Shown in pieces: positions 22,022 to 33,091 of a DNA stretch of 64,000 nucleotides. Source of the DNA: Riptortus pedestris (lineage: Eukaryota; Arthropoda; Insecta; Hemiptera; Alydidae); NCBI GenBank assembly GCA_019009955.1, contig CM032233.1, positions 99,108,501-99,172,500 of the forward strand. The letters run 5' to 3'. The stretch's first letter is position 1. Each line of letters starts with the position of its first letter. Under the pieces are notes generated by a model, which was not told the DNA's origin, made no database searches, and was given only the letters and a program-made list of their open reading frames with translations. The translations under genes and the position numbers were made by a program.

Positions 22022-22769
22022 TTTCGGCGTCGCTATATCACTTTCGTTGTTTGTGATAATTCCAAATTTTTACGATTTAATTATAATGTTGTGCCTATTT
22101 TTTTGTAATCTGTTTGAAATATCATCATGTGTTAAACCTGCTTAGCTTAGCTTGCCCACACACGGCAGACTTTTTATTTTTACTAAGAATTAAATAACAA
22201 AGAACGGCGTTTCTCTTGGATTTTTCACTGTAACCTATTTTATTGCTATATATCTCACTTTTAGCTTAGACCTCGTCTAGCTGATAGGATCCTTCCTAAC
22301 GGAGAAATAAAGAATCGAATGTGATGTCAACGTTGTCACTACCGTACGCAGGAAAGTCGCTTAGTTTACACAATTCCACGCTGGCCGAAAGTTTAGATCT
22401 GTACTTATTTCTCAGAATTAAAGCAACAGTTGAGCCTCAAAATCAATAGTTCATCCATTGAGCATTAAAAATCAAGAGCTAAAAACGGAAGTTCCTACGT
22501 AGCTTTCTACATCAGACAAACGTATAAGTTATTTTTCAATTATTTCTTGGTACCAGAAATATCAACCTTGATACTTTTTTCATTCATAACCGTTATACCG
22601 TAGTTACAAACTAATTCATTGAACATTTCATGAAGATTCCGCTTCCCTGAAGCAGCAAATGAGAACAAATTGTTACCAGAGATACCAAAGGAATTTATTT
22701 AGTAACCAACTCACTTAATGAGCTCAATACAAATGATTTTTATTTAGAAACAAAATTCTTACTTAGAAT
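22022..22769. other. Unassigned
   Basis: No recognisable element; AAGTCGCTTAGTTTACAC near 22353 weakly resembles the H hairpin end. Confidence 0.35.
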
Positions 22770-22880
22770 TTTTAATAGGAATTTATTTAGTGACGAACTA
22801 CTAAATAAAATTCTAGAAAAGTCTTTTCCCTTGCTAGAAAAGGGAGTTAACCTGTAGACAACCCATCCCTATTAGTTAAA
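22770..22880. repeat. Family J repeat, inverted copy
   Basis: TTTAGTGACGAACTA and GTTAACCTGTAGACAACCCA are the reverse complement of the 20690-20800 sequence. The inner CTTTTCCCTTGCTAGAAAAG is a local hairpin. Confidence 0.5.
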
Positions 22881-22917
22881 ATAGCATAAGGTAACAAACA
22901 AATTTTTTTTTAAAACG

Positions 22918-23121
22918 AATAAATCTGCTATTGAAGTAGTTGTCCCAGTGCCATTTTTCAAAAATTCCATCACACCAAATAGATCAACAAAAACAAAGTC
23001 CATTCCAAAGTAAAGTAATGAATGATTAAAGTTCTATTCATGATGGGGTTTTAGAAAAATGTCTTCAAATTTCAACCCTACCTTGGAAATGACGTCCTTT
23101 CGAAAGTATTTATATGCATGT

Positions 23122-23190
<69 letters not shown>

Positions 23191-23200
23191 TGGATACATG
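22918..23200 (+). mobile_element. Family H, worn short-arm pieces
   Basis: AATCTGCTATTGAAGTAG (22923) and, after a gap, TGATGGGGTTTTAGAAAAAT and GTCTTCAAATTTCAACCCTA lead into a (TG)n(TA)n core at 23118-23187. The distal arm is absent. Confidence 0.5.
23118..23187. repeat. (TG)n(TA)n microsatellite
   Basis: TG units pass into TA units. Confidence 0.9.
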
Positions 23201-23859
23201 GAATTGTGTGGTTGGAAATATCATTATGCAAGTTTATTATCAAATAACTACACTTTTTTAAAGGATTTGTTATATAATATAGTGTTATAGTGTTCAAATG
23301 TTACCAATTGGAAACGCTGACATCAGCTCTAAAACTGAATAGTAGACATATTGCTTAATGAGTGGTTAAAGCGTTGCAAAACACCTTAAACATTGATTCA
23401 GACGTTGCTTCCTTGATAAATTCGCCTCTGAAATCATTAGACTCTTTTAAAGCAACAATATCGAAAATGAACTGCCGAGGTTGTACTTATGACGCGATTC
23501 TTCAAAACGTTCTCCAAATATCTGTCGACACTATTTAGTATAAGATAAAAATTAATGAATGATAATTGGGGCTTTACAGAAATCATATTTCATAAATATA
23601 TTCATTATTAGGCGTGATATCGAGAAATGTTACACAACTAATATTGTAGAGCATATGAATTGCTATAATTTTTATTTCGAACAATTTTCTATAACTTGAA
23701 TAATACAGGAGTTATTGATTAATTTCCGTTTTCAGAATTTGGTACACCCTTAATCCTGTGATTATACCATTAAGCTAGTATATCACAAAGTAACTAACCT
23801 CTCACCAAAAAGATCAAGTCTAGTTTACATAGGGTTCTTACTAAGGTTTACTACAGTAA
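23201..23859. other. Mostly unassigned; H-like scrap at 23462-23545
   Basis: GAGGTTGTACTTATGACGCG and ATTCTTCAAAACG match the H short arm. The rest is not recognised. Confidence 0.4.
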
Positions 23860-24556
23860 TGAGAAATCTTTCAATTTTAATAACCTCCCAACAGAAAGCG
23901 TCTGAATTGTAATCAAACAGGTCTGAGAGCTGAAAAGAGAGAAAGACATATTTTTCTCCGGAAAGAAAAACAATTATTGAAATATATCTGAATATAACAT
24001 ATTAAATTTATTGGAAACGATTTACTATAGCTAGTGCTATAATTTATAATGAATCAGAATTATTTTTATCTCAATCACTCAAAGTTTAGTAAGTAGAAGT
24101 TCAATGAAAACAATATTTGGTATTTACGTTGGAATGCAGTGATTCGTGATATACCAGCTTATTATTAATATAACATGATTAGAAGTGGGGGTTTGCTGAA
24201 GGCTCAAAACTGAAAAATGTAAATATCTCGGTTAATATTTAAGCTAGAGCACAAATGTATATAACAATATTTATAGTACATTTAATTTGCAATAAGATTG
24301 GTTCTGTAACATTTTTTGGCCGCCCCCTCCCACTGAACAGATTTCAGCCATTAATTAACTTGATCTTTCTTTTTACATATAACGATTGAATATCTTGCTC
24401 GATAACGATAAAACAAAAATTGCGATTGTTAGCGCACTAACAGACAAATATATATATAATTTTGAACGGACCTCATTTTCGCATCTCGTGGATAGGGATC
24501 GATGGACATTTGAAGAAATGTTTCGAAAAACGTATCATGAGTCAATAACTGATTTT
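23860..24556 (-). mobile_element. Family H, long subfamily, both termini lost
   Basis: Has GAGAAATCTTTCAATTTTAA, GGTCTGAGAGCTGAAAAGAG, GAATCAGAATTATTTTTATC, AAGTGGGGGTTTGCTGAAGG and TTTCAGCCATTAATTAACTT, then a very short (TA)n core and GAACGGACCTCATTTTC. It stops in the short arm at about 24556. Confidence 0.75.
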
Positions 24557-24676
24557 TGAACTCAATACTTTTAGCGGATTTCCCTTAGGTTGTACTCATG
24601 ACGGAATTTTCGACATTTTTCTTCAAATGTCCATCGATCCTACCTAGTAGAGGACGAAAATGAGGTCCGTTCAAAA

Positions 24677-24726
<50 letters not shown>

Positions 24727-24728
<2 letters not shown>

Positions 24729-25846
24729 CCGGGAATTCATTTGAGGCTGAATGGTGATGGTACTTTTTAGCAGGCTTTACATTGCACAATATTTTGACAT
24801 TTACCCGTCCCAGTGTTTAGGATTGATACCCGTCGTTGCCTTGGATTTGCTAATAATAGAATTATTTGTTCGATAAGGCTTCACTGTCTTCGATATTTTT
24901 ATATTTCCCGTCTCTTATACATGTAAATAAGGTGAATTTTTATTTCAGGCCTTCCTTATAACCCCCCTCTCGTTCGAACCTAAAAATCTTAATATAACTT
25001 ATAATCAAGGAAGAATTAATGCTCAGTGACATACCGAGCTTTGTTAAGTTCGTTAGTGCCCCACAATAAAATTGTTGGCTCCCGCTAAAGTTTATCGTAA
25101 AGCTCATTTATACTCAGGTATACGACAAAAGTGTATATAACAAAAGTTACTTCAAATAACAAAATAAACAACTTTTGTCATGTTTATATTTGCGGAAAAA
25201 CCAATAGGAAACGAATATCACTATTTTTTAATTTCAGGCCTCCCTTATAAACCCCCACTCCTGCCCGTCCCTAGAAATGTTTGGTATGGCTTATTACAAT
25301 GAAGGTCGTTAGTGCCTAATGCACATACCGAGTTTTATTTAGTTCGGTTGAGTCTTTTTTGGCAAATAATATTGTTGACCGTATCCCGCTATACTTTTTA
25401 AGCGTATAACGCATTTAAACTTCGGTATACGACAAAAGTGTAATATAACAAAAGTTACTTCTAAATAAACAAAATAAACAACTTTTTGTTATGTCGCATA
25501 TTTGCCGAAAAACCAATAGAAAACGAAATATCGCTATTTTTAATTTCAGGCTTCCCTTATACAACCCCCACTCCTGTTCGCCTCAGAGAAAATTAATATA
25601 GCCTAAAGTCTAAGTTGGGTTAGTAGTAATATAAAACATACCAATTTCATAAAATTCGTTTCAGCCGTTTATGCGTGAAAATGTAACAAACAAACAAACA
25701 AACAAACAAACAAACAAACAAACAAACAAACAAACAAACATACACGAAAGAAACAAAATGCAGATATGGTGTCTATGACATGTGAAACGAAAAGTTATCG
25801 TGACATTTCGCGAAAAAAATCAATGTACAGACAGAGGTTACAATTT
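24727..25846 (+). mobile_element. Family B copy, 5' end clipped
   Basis: Begins CCCGGGAATTCATTTGAGG, lacking ACTAGCTCAGATA. Core units near 25150 and 25455, then (CAAA)n at 25686-25739 and GAGGTTACAATTTT. Single-base insertions are frequent compared with other copies. Confidence 0.8.
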
Positions 25847-25871
25847 TATATATATATATATAGATCTATAT

Positions 25872-25902
<31 letters not shown>

Positions 25903-25903
<1 letters not shown>

Positions 25904-27562
25904 CTAGCTCAGATACCCGGCCCCCCTTCGCTCGGGAATTCACTTGAGGCCTGAATGTTGATGATATATATTTTTGGGAAGGGCTTTACTTTTCACGACA
26001 TTTACCCCTCCCAGTGTTACAGGGTCATAACACCCTCGTTTATGTGGGGTTGGGGGGGGGGGGGGGGGGTTAATAATGAAATTAATTTTTTATGTAAGAC
26101 TTCACTGTCCTTGCATATTGTCATATTTCCCGATTCCTGTGGTATTATGCATAGATTTGAATTATTAAAGGAGAAAATATTGACATACATTTGAATTGTT
26201 TATTTAAGGTGAGGTCCCCTGGTAGTTCATATTGAAAATGAAGTGTTGAGGAAATTTCTCTAAATAACAAAATAAACAACTAATTTATGTGCATATTTGG
26301 TGAAACCCCAATAGGAAAAAATCACTATTACTACTTTCAGGCCTCCCTTATAACCCCCACTCCTGCCCGTCCCTATAAATGTTAGTATGGCTTATTATTA
26401 TAAGGAAAGGCGTTAGTACTAATTCACATACCGAGTTTGGTTTAGTTCGATTGAGTCTTTGTGCCAAATGAAATTGTTGACTCCCCGTTATAATTTTTAG
26501 CGTATAACACCTTTATTCTTCGGTATACGACGATAATGTATATAACAAAAGTTACTCTAAATAACAAAATAAACAACTTTTGTTATGTGCATATTTGCCG
26601 AAAAACCAGATAGGAAACGAAATATCACTATTTTTTTTAATTTCTGGCTTCCCTCATAACCCCCACTCCTGCTCGTCCCTTGATATGTTAGTATGACTTA
26701 TTATAAGAAAGGCGTTTAGAACTAATTCACATACCGAGTTTGGTTTAGTTCGGTTGAGTCTTTTGTGCCAAAATGAAATTGTTGACTCCCGTTATAATTT
26801 TTAGCGTACAACATAACACCTTTATACTTCGGTATACGACGATAATGTATTTAATAAAAGTTAATCTAAATTACAAAATAAACAACTTTTGTTATGTTTA
26901 TATTTGCCGAAAACCCAATAGGAAACGAAATATCGCTATTTTTAATTTCTGACTTCCCCTCATAACCCCCACTCCTGCCCGTCCCTAGAAATGTTGGTAT
27001 GGCTTGTTAATAATAAAAGCGTTTAGTGCTGAATAAATATACCGAGTTTTATTTATTTCGGTGGGTCTTTTGTCCGAAATAAAATTGTTTCACTTCCGCT
27101 ATAGGTTTTTCAATGCGTATATCTCGTTTATATACGGTATACGAAAAAAGTGTATATAACAAAAGTTGCTCTAAATTACAAAATAAACAACTTTTGTTAT
27201 GATCATATTTGCCAAAAAACCAATAGGAAACGAAATATAGCTATTTTTAATTTCTGGCTTCCCTTATAACCCCCACATACTCCTATTCGTGTCCCAGAGG
27301 ATATTAATATAGCCTAAAGTCTAAGTTGGGTTAGTTGTAATATACATACCAAGTTTCCATAAAATTCGTTCAGCCGTTTTTATGCGTGAAAAGGTAACAA
27401 ACAAACAAACAAACAAATAAACAAACAAACAAATAAACAAACAAACAAACAAACAGACACCAAAGAAACAAAATGCAGTTATGGTGTCTATGACTTGTGA
27501 AACGAAAAGTTATCGTGAAATTTCGCGAAAAAAATCAATGTACAGACAGAGGTTACAATTTT
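25903..27562 (+). mobile_element. Family B copy, three or four core units
   Basis: Starts ACTAGCTCAGATACCCGG. Core units begin near 26265, 26558, 26873 and 27172. A run of about 18 G at 26050-26069 replaces the normal GTGGATTTGTTAATAAT context. Ends with a mixed CAAA/TAAA tract and GAGGTTACAATTTT. Confidence 0.8.
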
Positions 27563-28017
27563 ATATATATATAGATATGTCTGTTACCGCTCTAGCGGTC
27601 GCAATTTTTGTTTGATCGTTACCAAACTCGATATTTAGTCGTTTTATGTAAAAAGAAAGATCAAATTCGTTAACAGCTGAAATCGGACCAGTGGGAGGGG
27701 GGGGGGGTTTAGAGGGGAGAATTTACGAAAATTCAAAATATCTCCGTTATTATGCATCGGATCGAAAAATTTTACAGAATCAATCTTATTGCAAATTCAA
27801 TTTACTATAAATATTGTTATATACATTTATTCTCTATCTTGAACATAAACCGAGATATTTGCATTTTTATTAAATCTGGGCGGCTAACGGATGAGTGACT
27901 TTCCCGCCAAAAGCTAGTTCGGCCGTTTCCTTAACTTCTCGGCTCTCATGAAATTTCTCTATTGTAAAACATCACGTGGGGAAATTGCTTAGTTTACGCA
28001 GCCCCTGCGTGACGGAC

Positions 28018-28202
28018 TTTTATTGTTAATAGTTGATCTCTTACGTGACTATCTATCTAATCGTAATTAGTAATCGAGTGAATATCTAATCGTCATTTGA
28101 GGTAATATTTATTAAAATATTGGTTTTCCTTTAGAAGTCCTTTCAGGGCTTATTGTTGAGCCGGCAATTGAGGAAATATTGCTGGACTGGAATGAATGAA
28201 TA
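28018..28202. other. Spacer between H copy and LINE fossil
   Basis: The last part (GAGCCGGCAATTGAGGAAAT) may already be LINE coding sequence in another frame. Confidence 0.35.
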
Positions 28203-28367
28203 AGAGAAGACCTTGGGGTTCCAACTGTGAGGCGCATTATAGAGAAGTGGCAGCTAAAGTGGTTCAGTCATCTTCGTTACATTTGCAATGCCGGAGACCA
28301 TTTTGCTTTGAGACCATCCACAAGGAAGATCTACGTTCACATAATCACAATGTCTGGGGCTCTATAA
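28203..28367 (+). pseudogene. LINE ORF2 C-terminal fragment
   Basis: The frame reads REDLGVPTVRRIIEKWQLKW, FSHLRYICNAGDHFALRPST, RKIYVHIITMSGAL and a stop. The I-R-DLGV--V---IE--QL-WFGHL-R pattern is common just downstream of the reverse transcriptase in non-LTR elements. No RT core is present. An H copy starts seven bases after the stop. Confidence 0.7.
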
Positions 28368-28373
28368 AGAAAA

Positions 28374-28573
28374 GTCCGACACGCAGGGGCTCCGTTAACT
28401 AAGCAGATTTCCCACCTTCGTCGCATATTTGCATTTATCTCCAAACGTAAAATTTCAATGAGAACAATAATTGGCATCTATGCGTCAAATAATTTGCTTC
28501 ATAATATAACAGCTTATTGTGAATATGACGTGAGTAGGTGTGGGGGTTCACTAAAGGCCGAAAACTATAAAAA
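28374..28573 (-). mobile_element. Family H, hairpin-end fragment
   Basis: Starts GTCCGACACGCAGGGGCTCC and keeps the long-subfamily arm up to GGCCGAAAACTATAAAAA, where the next H copy begins. Confidence 0.8.
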
Positions 28574-29686
28574 GTCCGTCACGCAGGGGCTGCGTAAACT
28601 AAGCAGATTTCCCACGCGAAGGTTTACAATAGGTAAATATACATACAAGTAACACTACCGTGAATGCTCAGTACATTTACAATACAAGTTAATAATCTCT
28701 TCAACGGAAAGCGGTTGAATTGTAAACAAATAGGCCAGCCAGCCTCGTAGCGCTGCATAGATAGACCGGAAAGACAAACAATTAATGAAATATATGAATA
28801 TAACATATTAATTTTATTGAAAACAATTTACTAAAGCTAGTGGTGTAATTTGTAATGAATCAGAATCAGTTTTAGCTCAATCACTTAAATATCTTTTTAA
28901 TCCAAAAACAAAGAGAGGGTGGGGGGGGGGGTGAACAGAACGTATTTGCATATATCTGACAAAGTGAAATTACAATGAAAACAATATTTGGTATTTACGC
29001 GTCGAATAATGTGGTTTATTATATAACAGAGTATTGTTCATGTACCACTAGTAGAAGTGGGGGTTTACTGAAGGATGAAAACTGAAAAAATTCAAATATC
29101 TCTGTTAATATTCAAGACAGAGAATAAATCTATACAACAAAATTTATAGTACATTTAATTTGCAATAGGATTTATTCTATACACTTTATCGATCAGACGC
29201 ATAATAACGCGGATATTACGAATTTTCAAAATTCCCCCCCCCTCTAAACCCCCCATCTCACTTGTCGCCATTCAGTCATTAACAAACGTAATCTTTAGTT
29301 TTACATAAAACGTTTATATAACGAGTTTGGTACTAAAACATGTCTCTGGTTCATTATCATTGTTTCTTGTACTATATTATAACTTTTATATTATCTATAA
29401 AATCTTAGTTCATTCCAATATTTCGAGAATATTTATTTTCTCTTCTTCAGGGAGTACTCCTAATGTAAACAGTTATGTACACAAATTTTTAAGTATCTTT
29501 AGTCTTGCCCTGAAGAAGACAAAATAAATATTCTCGAAATATTTTATATATATATATCACACAGTTTTGAATGGACGTCGCTTTCATTATCTTCTAGGAA
29601 GGATCGATGGACATTTGAGGAAATTTTTCGTAAATCGCTTAATGGGTACGACCTCAATAACTGATTTCCCTTGAGGGAAATCTGCG
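28574..29686 (-). mobile_element. Family H, long subfamily, C in its core
   Basis: Complete at both ends: GTCCGTCACGCAGGGGCTGC at the left, TTTCCCTTGAGGGAAATCTG CG at the right. The arm includes CCTCGTAGCGCTGCATAG, a G run at 28920, and ACTTGTCGCCATTCAGTC. At GAGTTTGGTA, where the microsatellite should follow, a family C inverted pair takes over, and the element resumes after a short TATATATA at CAGTTTTGAATGGACG. Confidence 0.85.
29340..29545. mobile_element. Family C, inverted pair
   Basis: TTTCGAGAATATTTATTTTC, TCTTCTTCAGG near 29418-29452 is mirrored by CCCTGAAGAAGACAAAATAA, ATATTCTCGAAAT near 29508-29540. Confidence 0.6.
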
Positions 29687-29801
29687 AAAATCAGCTCAAA
29701 TTACTTCCTCGAGATCGAGTTGTCCGTCCATCATGGAGAGAGGCGTCGTGAAGGCTGAAAGGCACAATGGGGGAAGAAGACAAAGAACTACATACTAAGA
29801 C

Positions 29802-29996
29802 TGCCCACACTCTCAACGAGGAATCTGTGACTTCCTGCAAAAAGCACTACTCACAATAGATCATTTCCTACGGGCGTGTCGGCACAATGAGCAAGAGACC
29901 CAAAAACGTCAAATGGAGCAATTAACACGCACTGGGCGCGATAGGTCTTTGTCCATTGATATGAGACGGCTCTTTAAACTGGGGATTCTTTTGTGA
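29802..29996 (+). pseudogene. LINE ORF2 terminal zinc-knuckle fragment
   Basis: One frame reads CPHSQRGICDFLQKALLTID, HFLRACRHNEQETQKRQMEQ, LTRTGRDRSLSIDMRRLFKL, GILL and a stop. CPxC...T-HFL--C is the arrangement found at the C-terminus of jockey/I/R1-type LINE proteins after the RNase H or RT region; the second Cys is Ser here. The last part is duplicated beyond the next H copy at 30860. Confidence 0.6.
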
Positions 29997-30030
29997 ATTG
30001 GCTGACCGAGTGGCCCAGACAAACAAAAAA
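29903..30030 (+). repeat. Direct repeat flanking an H copy, left member
   Basis: Starts AAAACGTCAAATGG and ends CCCAGACAAACAAAAAA. Matches 30860-30996 with a few substitutions and one indel of about 11 bp. Confidence 0.85.
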
Positions 30031-30035
30031 TAAAA

Positions 30036-30674
30036 GTCCGTCACGCAGGGGCTGCGTAAACTAAGCAGATTTCACGTGTGAAGTTTTACAATAGAGAAAT
30101 CTGCATACTGGTAACATAATACCACCTTGATTAAATACAAACGGTAATGAGAAATCTTTCAGTTAATTAAAATAAATTCCCAACTGAAACGGCTTCTGAA
30201 TTGTAAGAATAATTTATATTTTAATAACTCAAATTTTAGTAGTCCAAGAACTAAAGAAGGGGATGGGCGGATGAACAGAACGTATTTGCATAAATCTCAC
30301 AAAGTTACGAAGGTAACGTAAGGTTAGAAACGACAGGTAAGGTTAGAAGAAGCTTCCACCTTAGCCGAGCAATGACGGAAATGGCCGACCTAATCCGAAC
30401 TATACCCGACCACAGACTTCATAAAAATGCAAATATCTCGGTTAATATTCAAGATAGAGAATAAATGTACATAACAATATTTATAGTAAATTTAATTTGC
30501 AATAAGATTGGTTGTATACCGAATTTTTCGATCCGATGCATAATAACGGAGATATTTTGCATTTTCGAAAATCCCTCCCTCTAGTCCGATTTCAGCCATT
30601 AACGAACTTAATCTGTCTTTTTACATAAAACGACTAAATTGCGACCGCGGTAACAGACAAATATATAGATAGAT

Positions 30675-30736
<62 letters not shown>

Positions 30737-30859
30737 TTTTGAACGGGGCTCATTTTCGTCATCTACTAGGTAGGATCGATGGACATTTGAAGAAAAAAAT
30801 CGAAAATTCCGTCATGAATACAACCTCAATAGCTGATTTCCCTTAAGGGAAATCTGCTA
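30036..30859 (-). mobile_element. Family H, complete copy between direct repeats
   Basis: GTCCGTCACGCAGGGGCTGC at the left; distal arm with GGTAACGTAAGGTTAG; (TA)n core 30671-30733; short arm; TTTCCCTTAAGGGAAATCTG CT at the right. It is bounded exactly by two copies of a roughly 130-bp LINE-tail sequence. Confidence 0.9.
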
Positions 30860-30996
30860 AAACGTCAAATGGACCAATTAACACGCACTGGGCGCGATAG
30901 GTCTTTGTCCATTGGTATGAGACGGCTCAGGCGGTGATTTTAAACTGGGGGATTCTTTTGTCAATTGGCTGACCGAGTGGCCCAGACAAACAAAAA
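30860..30996 (+). repeat. Direct repeat flanking an H copy, right member
   Basis: AAAACGTCAAATGGACC to CCCAGACAAACAAAAA, second copy of the LINE tail (KRQMDQLTRTGRDRSLSIGM still readable). Confidence 0.85.
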
Positions 30997-31200
30997 GGAC
31001 ACGAAGGGGGGTGGGAGAGGAGATCCACCTGAGGATATTGTAGCGGGAAGAGTGTAGCTGGGAGAGGGGAGGTGTGTGATGCAGGAGGGGTATCGACCGC
31101 TCTGTTTCGGCTCGCCATATCCCCGTCCGACCAACCACCCACCACTCCCCAACCCATCATCTTCACCCCCACCCCCACCCCCACCCCTACCCCCAATCAC
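30997..31200. repeat. G-rich then C-rich low-complexity block
   Basis: GGAGAGGAGATCCACC... turns into (CCCCCA)n at 31167-31191. Overlapping minus-strand frames here are compositional. Confidence 0.5.
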
Positions 31201-31418
31201 TTCCTTCAGATATTTAATTAAATTCCAACATCTTATCTTGAACTGCCAAGGACAAATTCGTGTAAATGAATAAGTTAATATTTCCACCATTAACATATGT
31301 TGTATCGGGAAGAATTTTTCAAACAACAACAAATTAAATCTATGACTGGCCAATGGACAACACTGATCTGATAACTTGTAGATAAAGGGTCTGAATTCAT
31401 AGCAACACTATTTCTCCG

Positions 31419-31768
31419 AAATTCAATTTTTAAAACTTTGCGTGTGCTAACATAAGTAATAGTTTCCTAGAGCATGAACTAATTATCAAGCTGACTGATA
31501 CAGCTGACGTCCTCTAATTACATTATGCATGGACAAAAAGAATTCTATTTTCAAATGACTCTCATTGAGAACTACCTAGGACGTCGAATGCTCCTTACGT
31601 ATCGAGCACTCAAGCATTGACACAGATACTCCAAAAAAAAAAAATCCGCAGACATAGAAAGACTGAATAGAAGAGATAAATAGCTAAGGCTGAAGGCATA
31701 CTTAGTATAGAAAAATCCTAAAATTCAATTTTTAAAACTTTGCGTGTGCTAACATAAGTAATAGTTTC
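31419..31768. repeat. Partial tandem duplication, 48-bp direct repeats
   Basis: AAATTCAATTTTTAAAACTT, TGCGTGTGCTAACATAAGTA, ATAGTTTC occurs at 31419 and again at 31721, about 301 bp apart, bracketing a 255-bp unit that is found again at 32832. Confidence 0.85.
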
Positions 31769-31876
31769 AGTCACGTAATGGATAATATTAAAATTAAAGA
31801 ATCTAAATATATTCCAAATTGAATGCTTAGAATGCGAAAGAGTTTATACAGGGCAGTCTGTGCAACATTTAAAAAA
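31769..31876. other. Unassigned spacer
   Basis: Nothing recognised. Confidence 0.4.
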
Positions 31877-32665
31877 GTCCGTCAGTCAGGGGCTGCGTAA
31901 ACTAAGCAGATATCCCAGGTGCTGGTATGACGAACTAGTGATATCTCACCACATAATCTGACTGAAAACCAGGAAGTACGAATTATTTTGAGTTACGAAA
32001 AAGTATATAGCAATTGTAAGACACCAATATTTTAACAAGATTGATTCAATAACATTTTTGTATTCGAATCATAATAACAGAGATATTTTGGATTATCGAA
32101 TCCCCCCCCTCTAAACCCCGTTATTCCTCGTATAGATCAAATAAGCATTTTCGAGACAAGAAGAAAAAATGTTAATTGATGACGTTATCGTACAAGGAAT
32201 TCGTATATATTTCCAATATTTGGTATATAAGCTTAGAATAAAGAGATCCATGTTATAACAGCTTATTGTTAATATGAGATGAGTAGGAGTCGGCGTTTAC
32301 CTTGACTTTGAAAATTTTCAAATATCTCAGTTAATAATCATTTTAGAGAAAATATGTATATTACGACATTTATAGGCAATAAAATTTGATTTGTTCGATC
32401 CGACGTATAATAACGGAGAAAGTTGGAGTTTTCAAAATTCTCTTCGTCTAAACCCCGCTCCCTCTGGTTCGATTTTAGCCGTTAAAGAACTTGATCTTTA
32501 GTTTGGCATGAAACATTTATATATCGAGTTTGGTAACGATAAAACAATAATTGTAACCGCTAGAGTGGTAACAGACATATATGTATATATAACTTTGAAC
32601 GGACCTCATTTTCGTCGTCTCCTAGTACTATCTCAATAGATGATTTCCCTAAGGGTCCCTTTAGT
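31877..32665 (-). mobile_element. Family H, long subfamily, short core
   Basis: Starts GTCCGTCAGTCAGGGGCTGC. Keeps GAGTAGGAGTCGGCGTTTAC and GAGTTTGGTAACGATAAAAC; the core is only ATATATGTATATATA (32576). The short arm is partly deleted (CGTCTCCTAGTACTATCTC). Ends near TTTCCCTAAGGGTCCC. Confidence 0.75.
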
Positions 32666-32831
32666 AAGGATTGTACTCCTGATGAGAAGTAAAGAACGCG
32701 AAACTTGTTGAGTTGTAATAAATTTAATTTAGGAGAAATTGTTTCTATAAATGTTGATCCTTTGCCTACAAGTGGTATCAAACTAACTATAGGTATCATA
32801 AACATAAAAAAGTATTGTGCGGCATACTGGG

Positions 32832-33091
32832 CCTAGAGCATGAACTAATTATCAAGCTGACTGATACAGCTGACGTCCTCTAATTACATTATGCATGGAC
32901 AAAATGAATTCTATTTTCAAATGACTCTCATTGAGAACTACCTAGGACGTCGAATGCTCCTTACGTGTCAAGCACTCAAGCATTGACACAGATACTCCAA
33001 AAAAAAAAAATCCGCAGACATAGAAAGACTGAATAGAAGAGATAAATAGCTAAGGCTGAAGACATACTTAGTATAGAAAAATCCTAAAATT
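32832..33091. repeat. 260-bp duplicate of 31466-31725
   Basis: CCTAGAGCATGAACTAATTA through GAAAAATCCTAAAATT, with about five substitutions and an identical 12-A run. The two copies lie 1366 bp apart in direct orientation with an H copy between them. Confidence 0.9.

Larger units (their letters stand above)
24573..28017 (+). mobile_element. Family H split by two family B copies
   Basis: Left end AGCGGATTTCCCTTAGGTTG and short arm to 24679; (TA)n 24680-24725; B 24727-25846; (TA)n; B 25903-27562; short (TA)n; then the distal H arm from TGTCTGTTACCGCTCTAGCG (27573) to the hairpin and GACGGAC at 28017. Removing both B copies restores a normal H copy. Confidence 0.88.
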
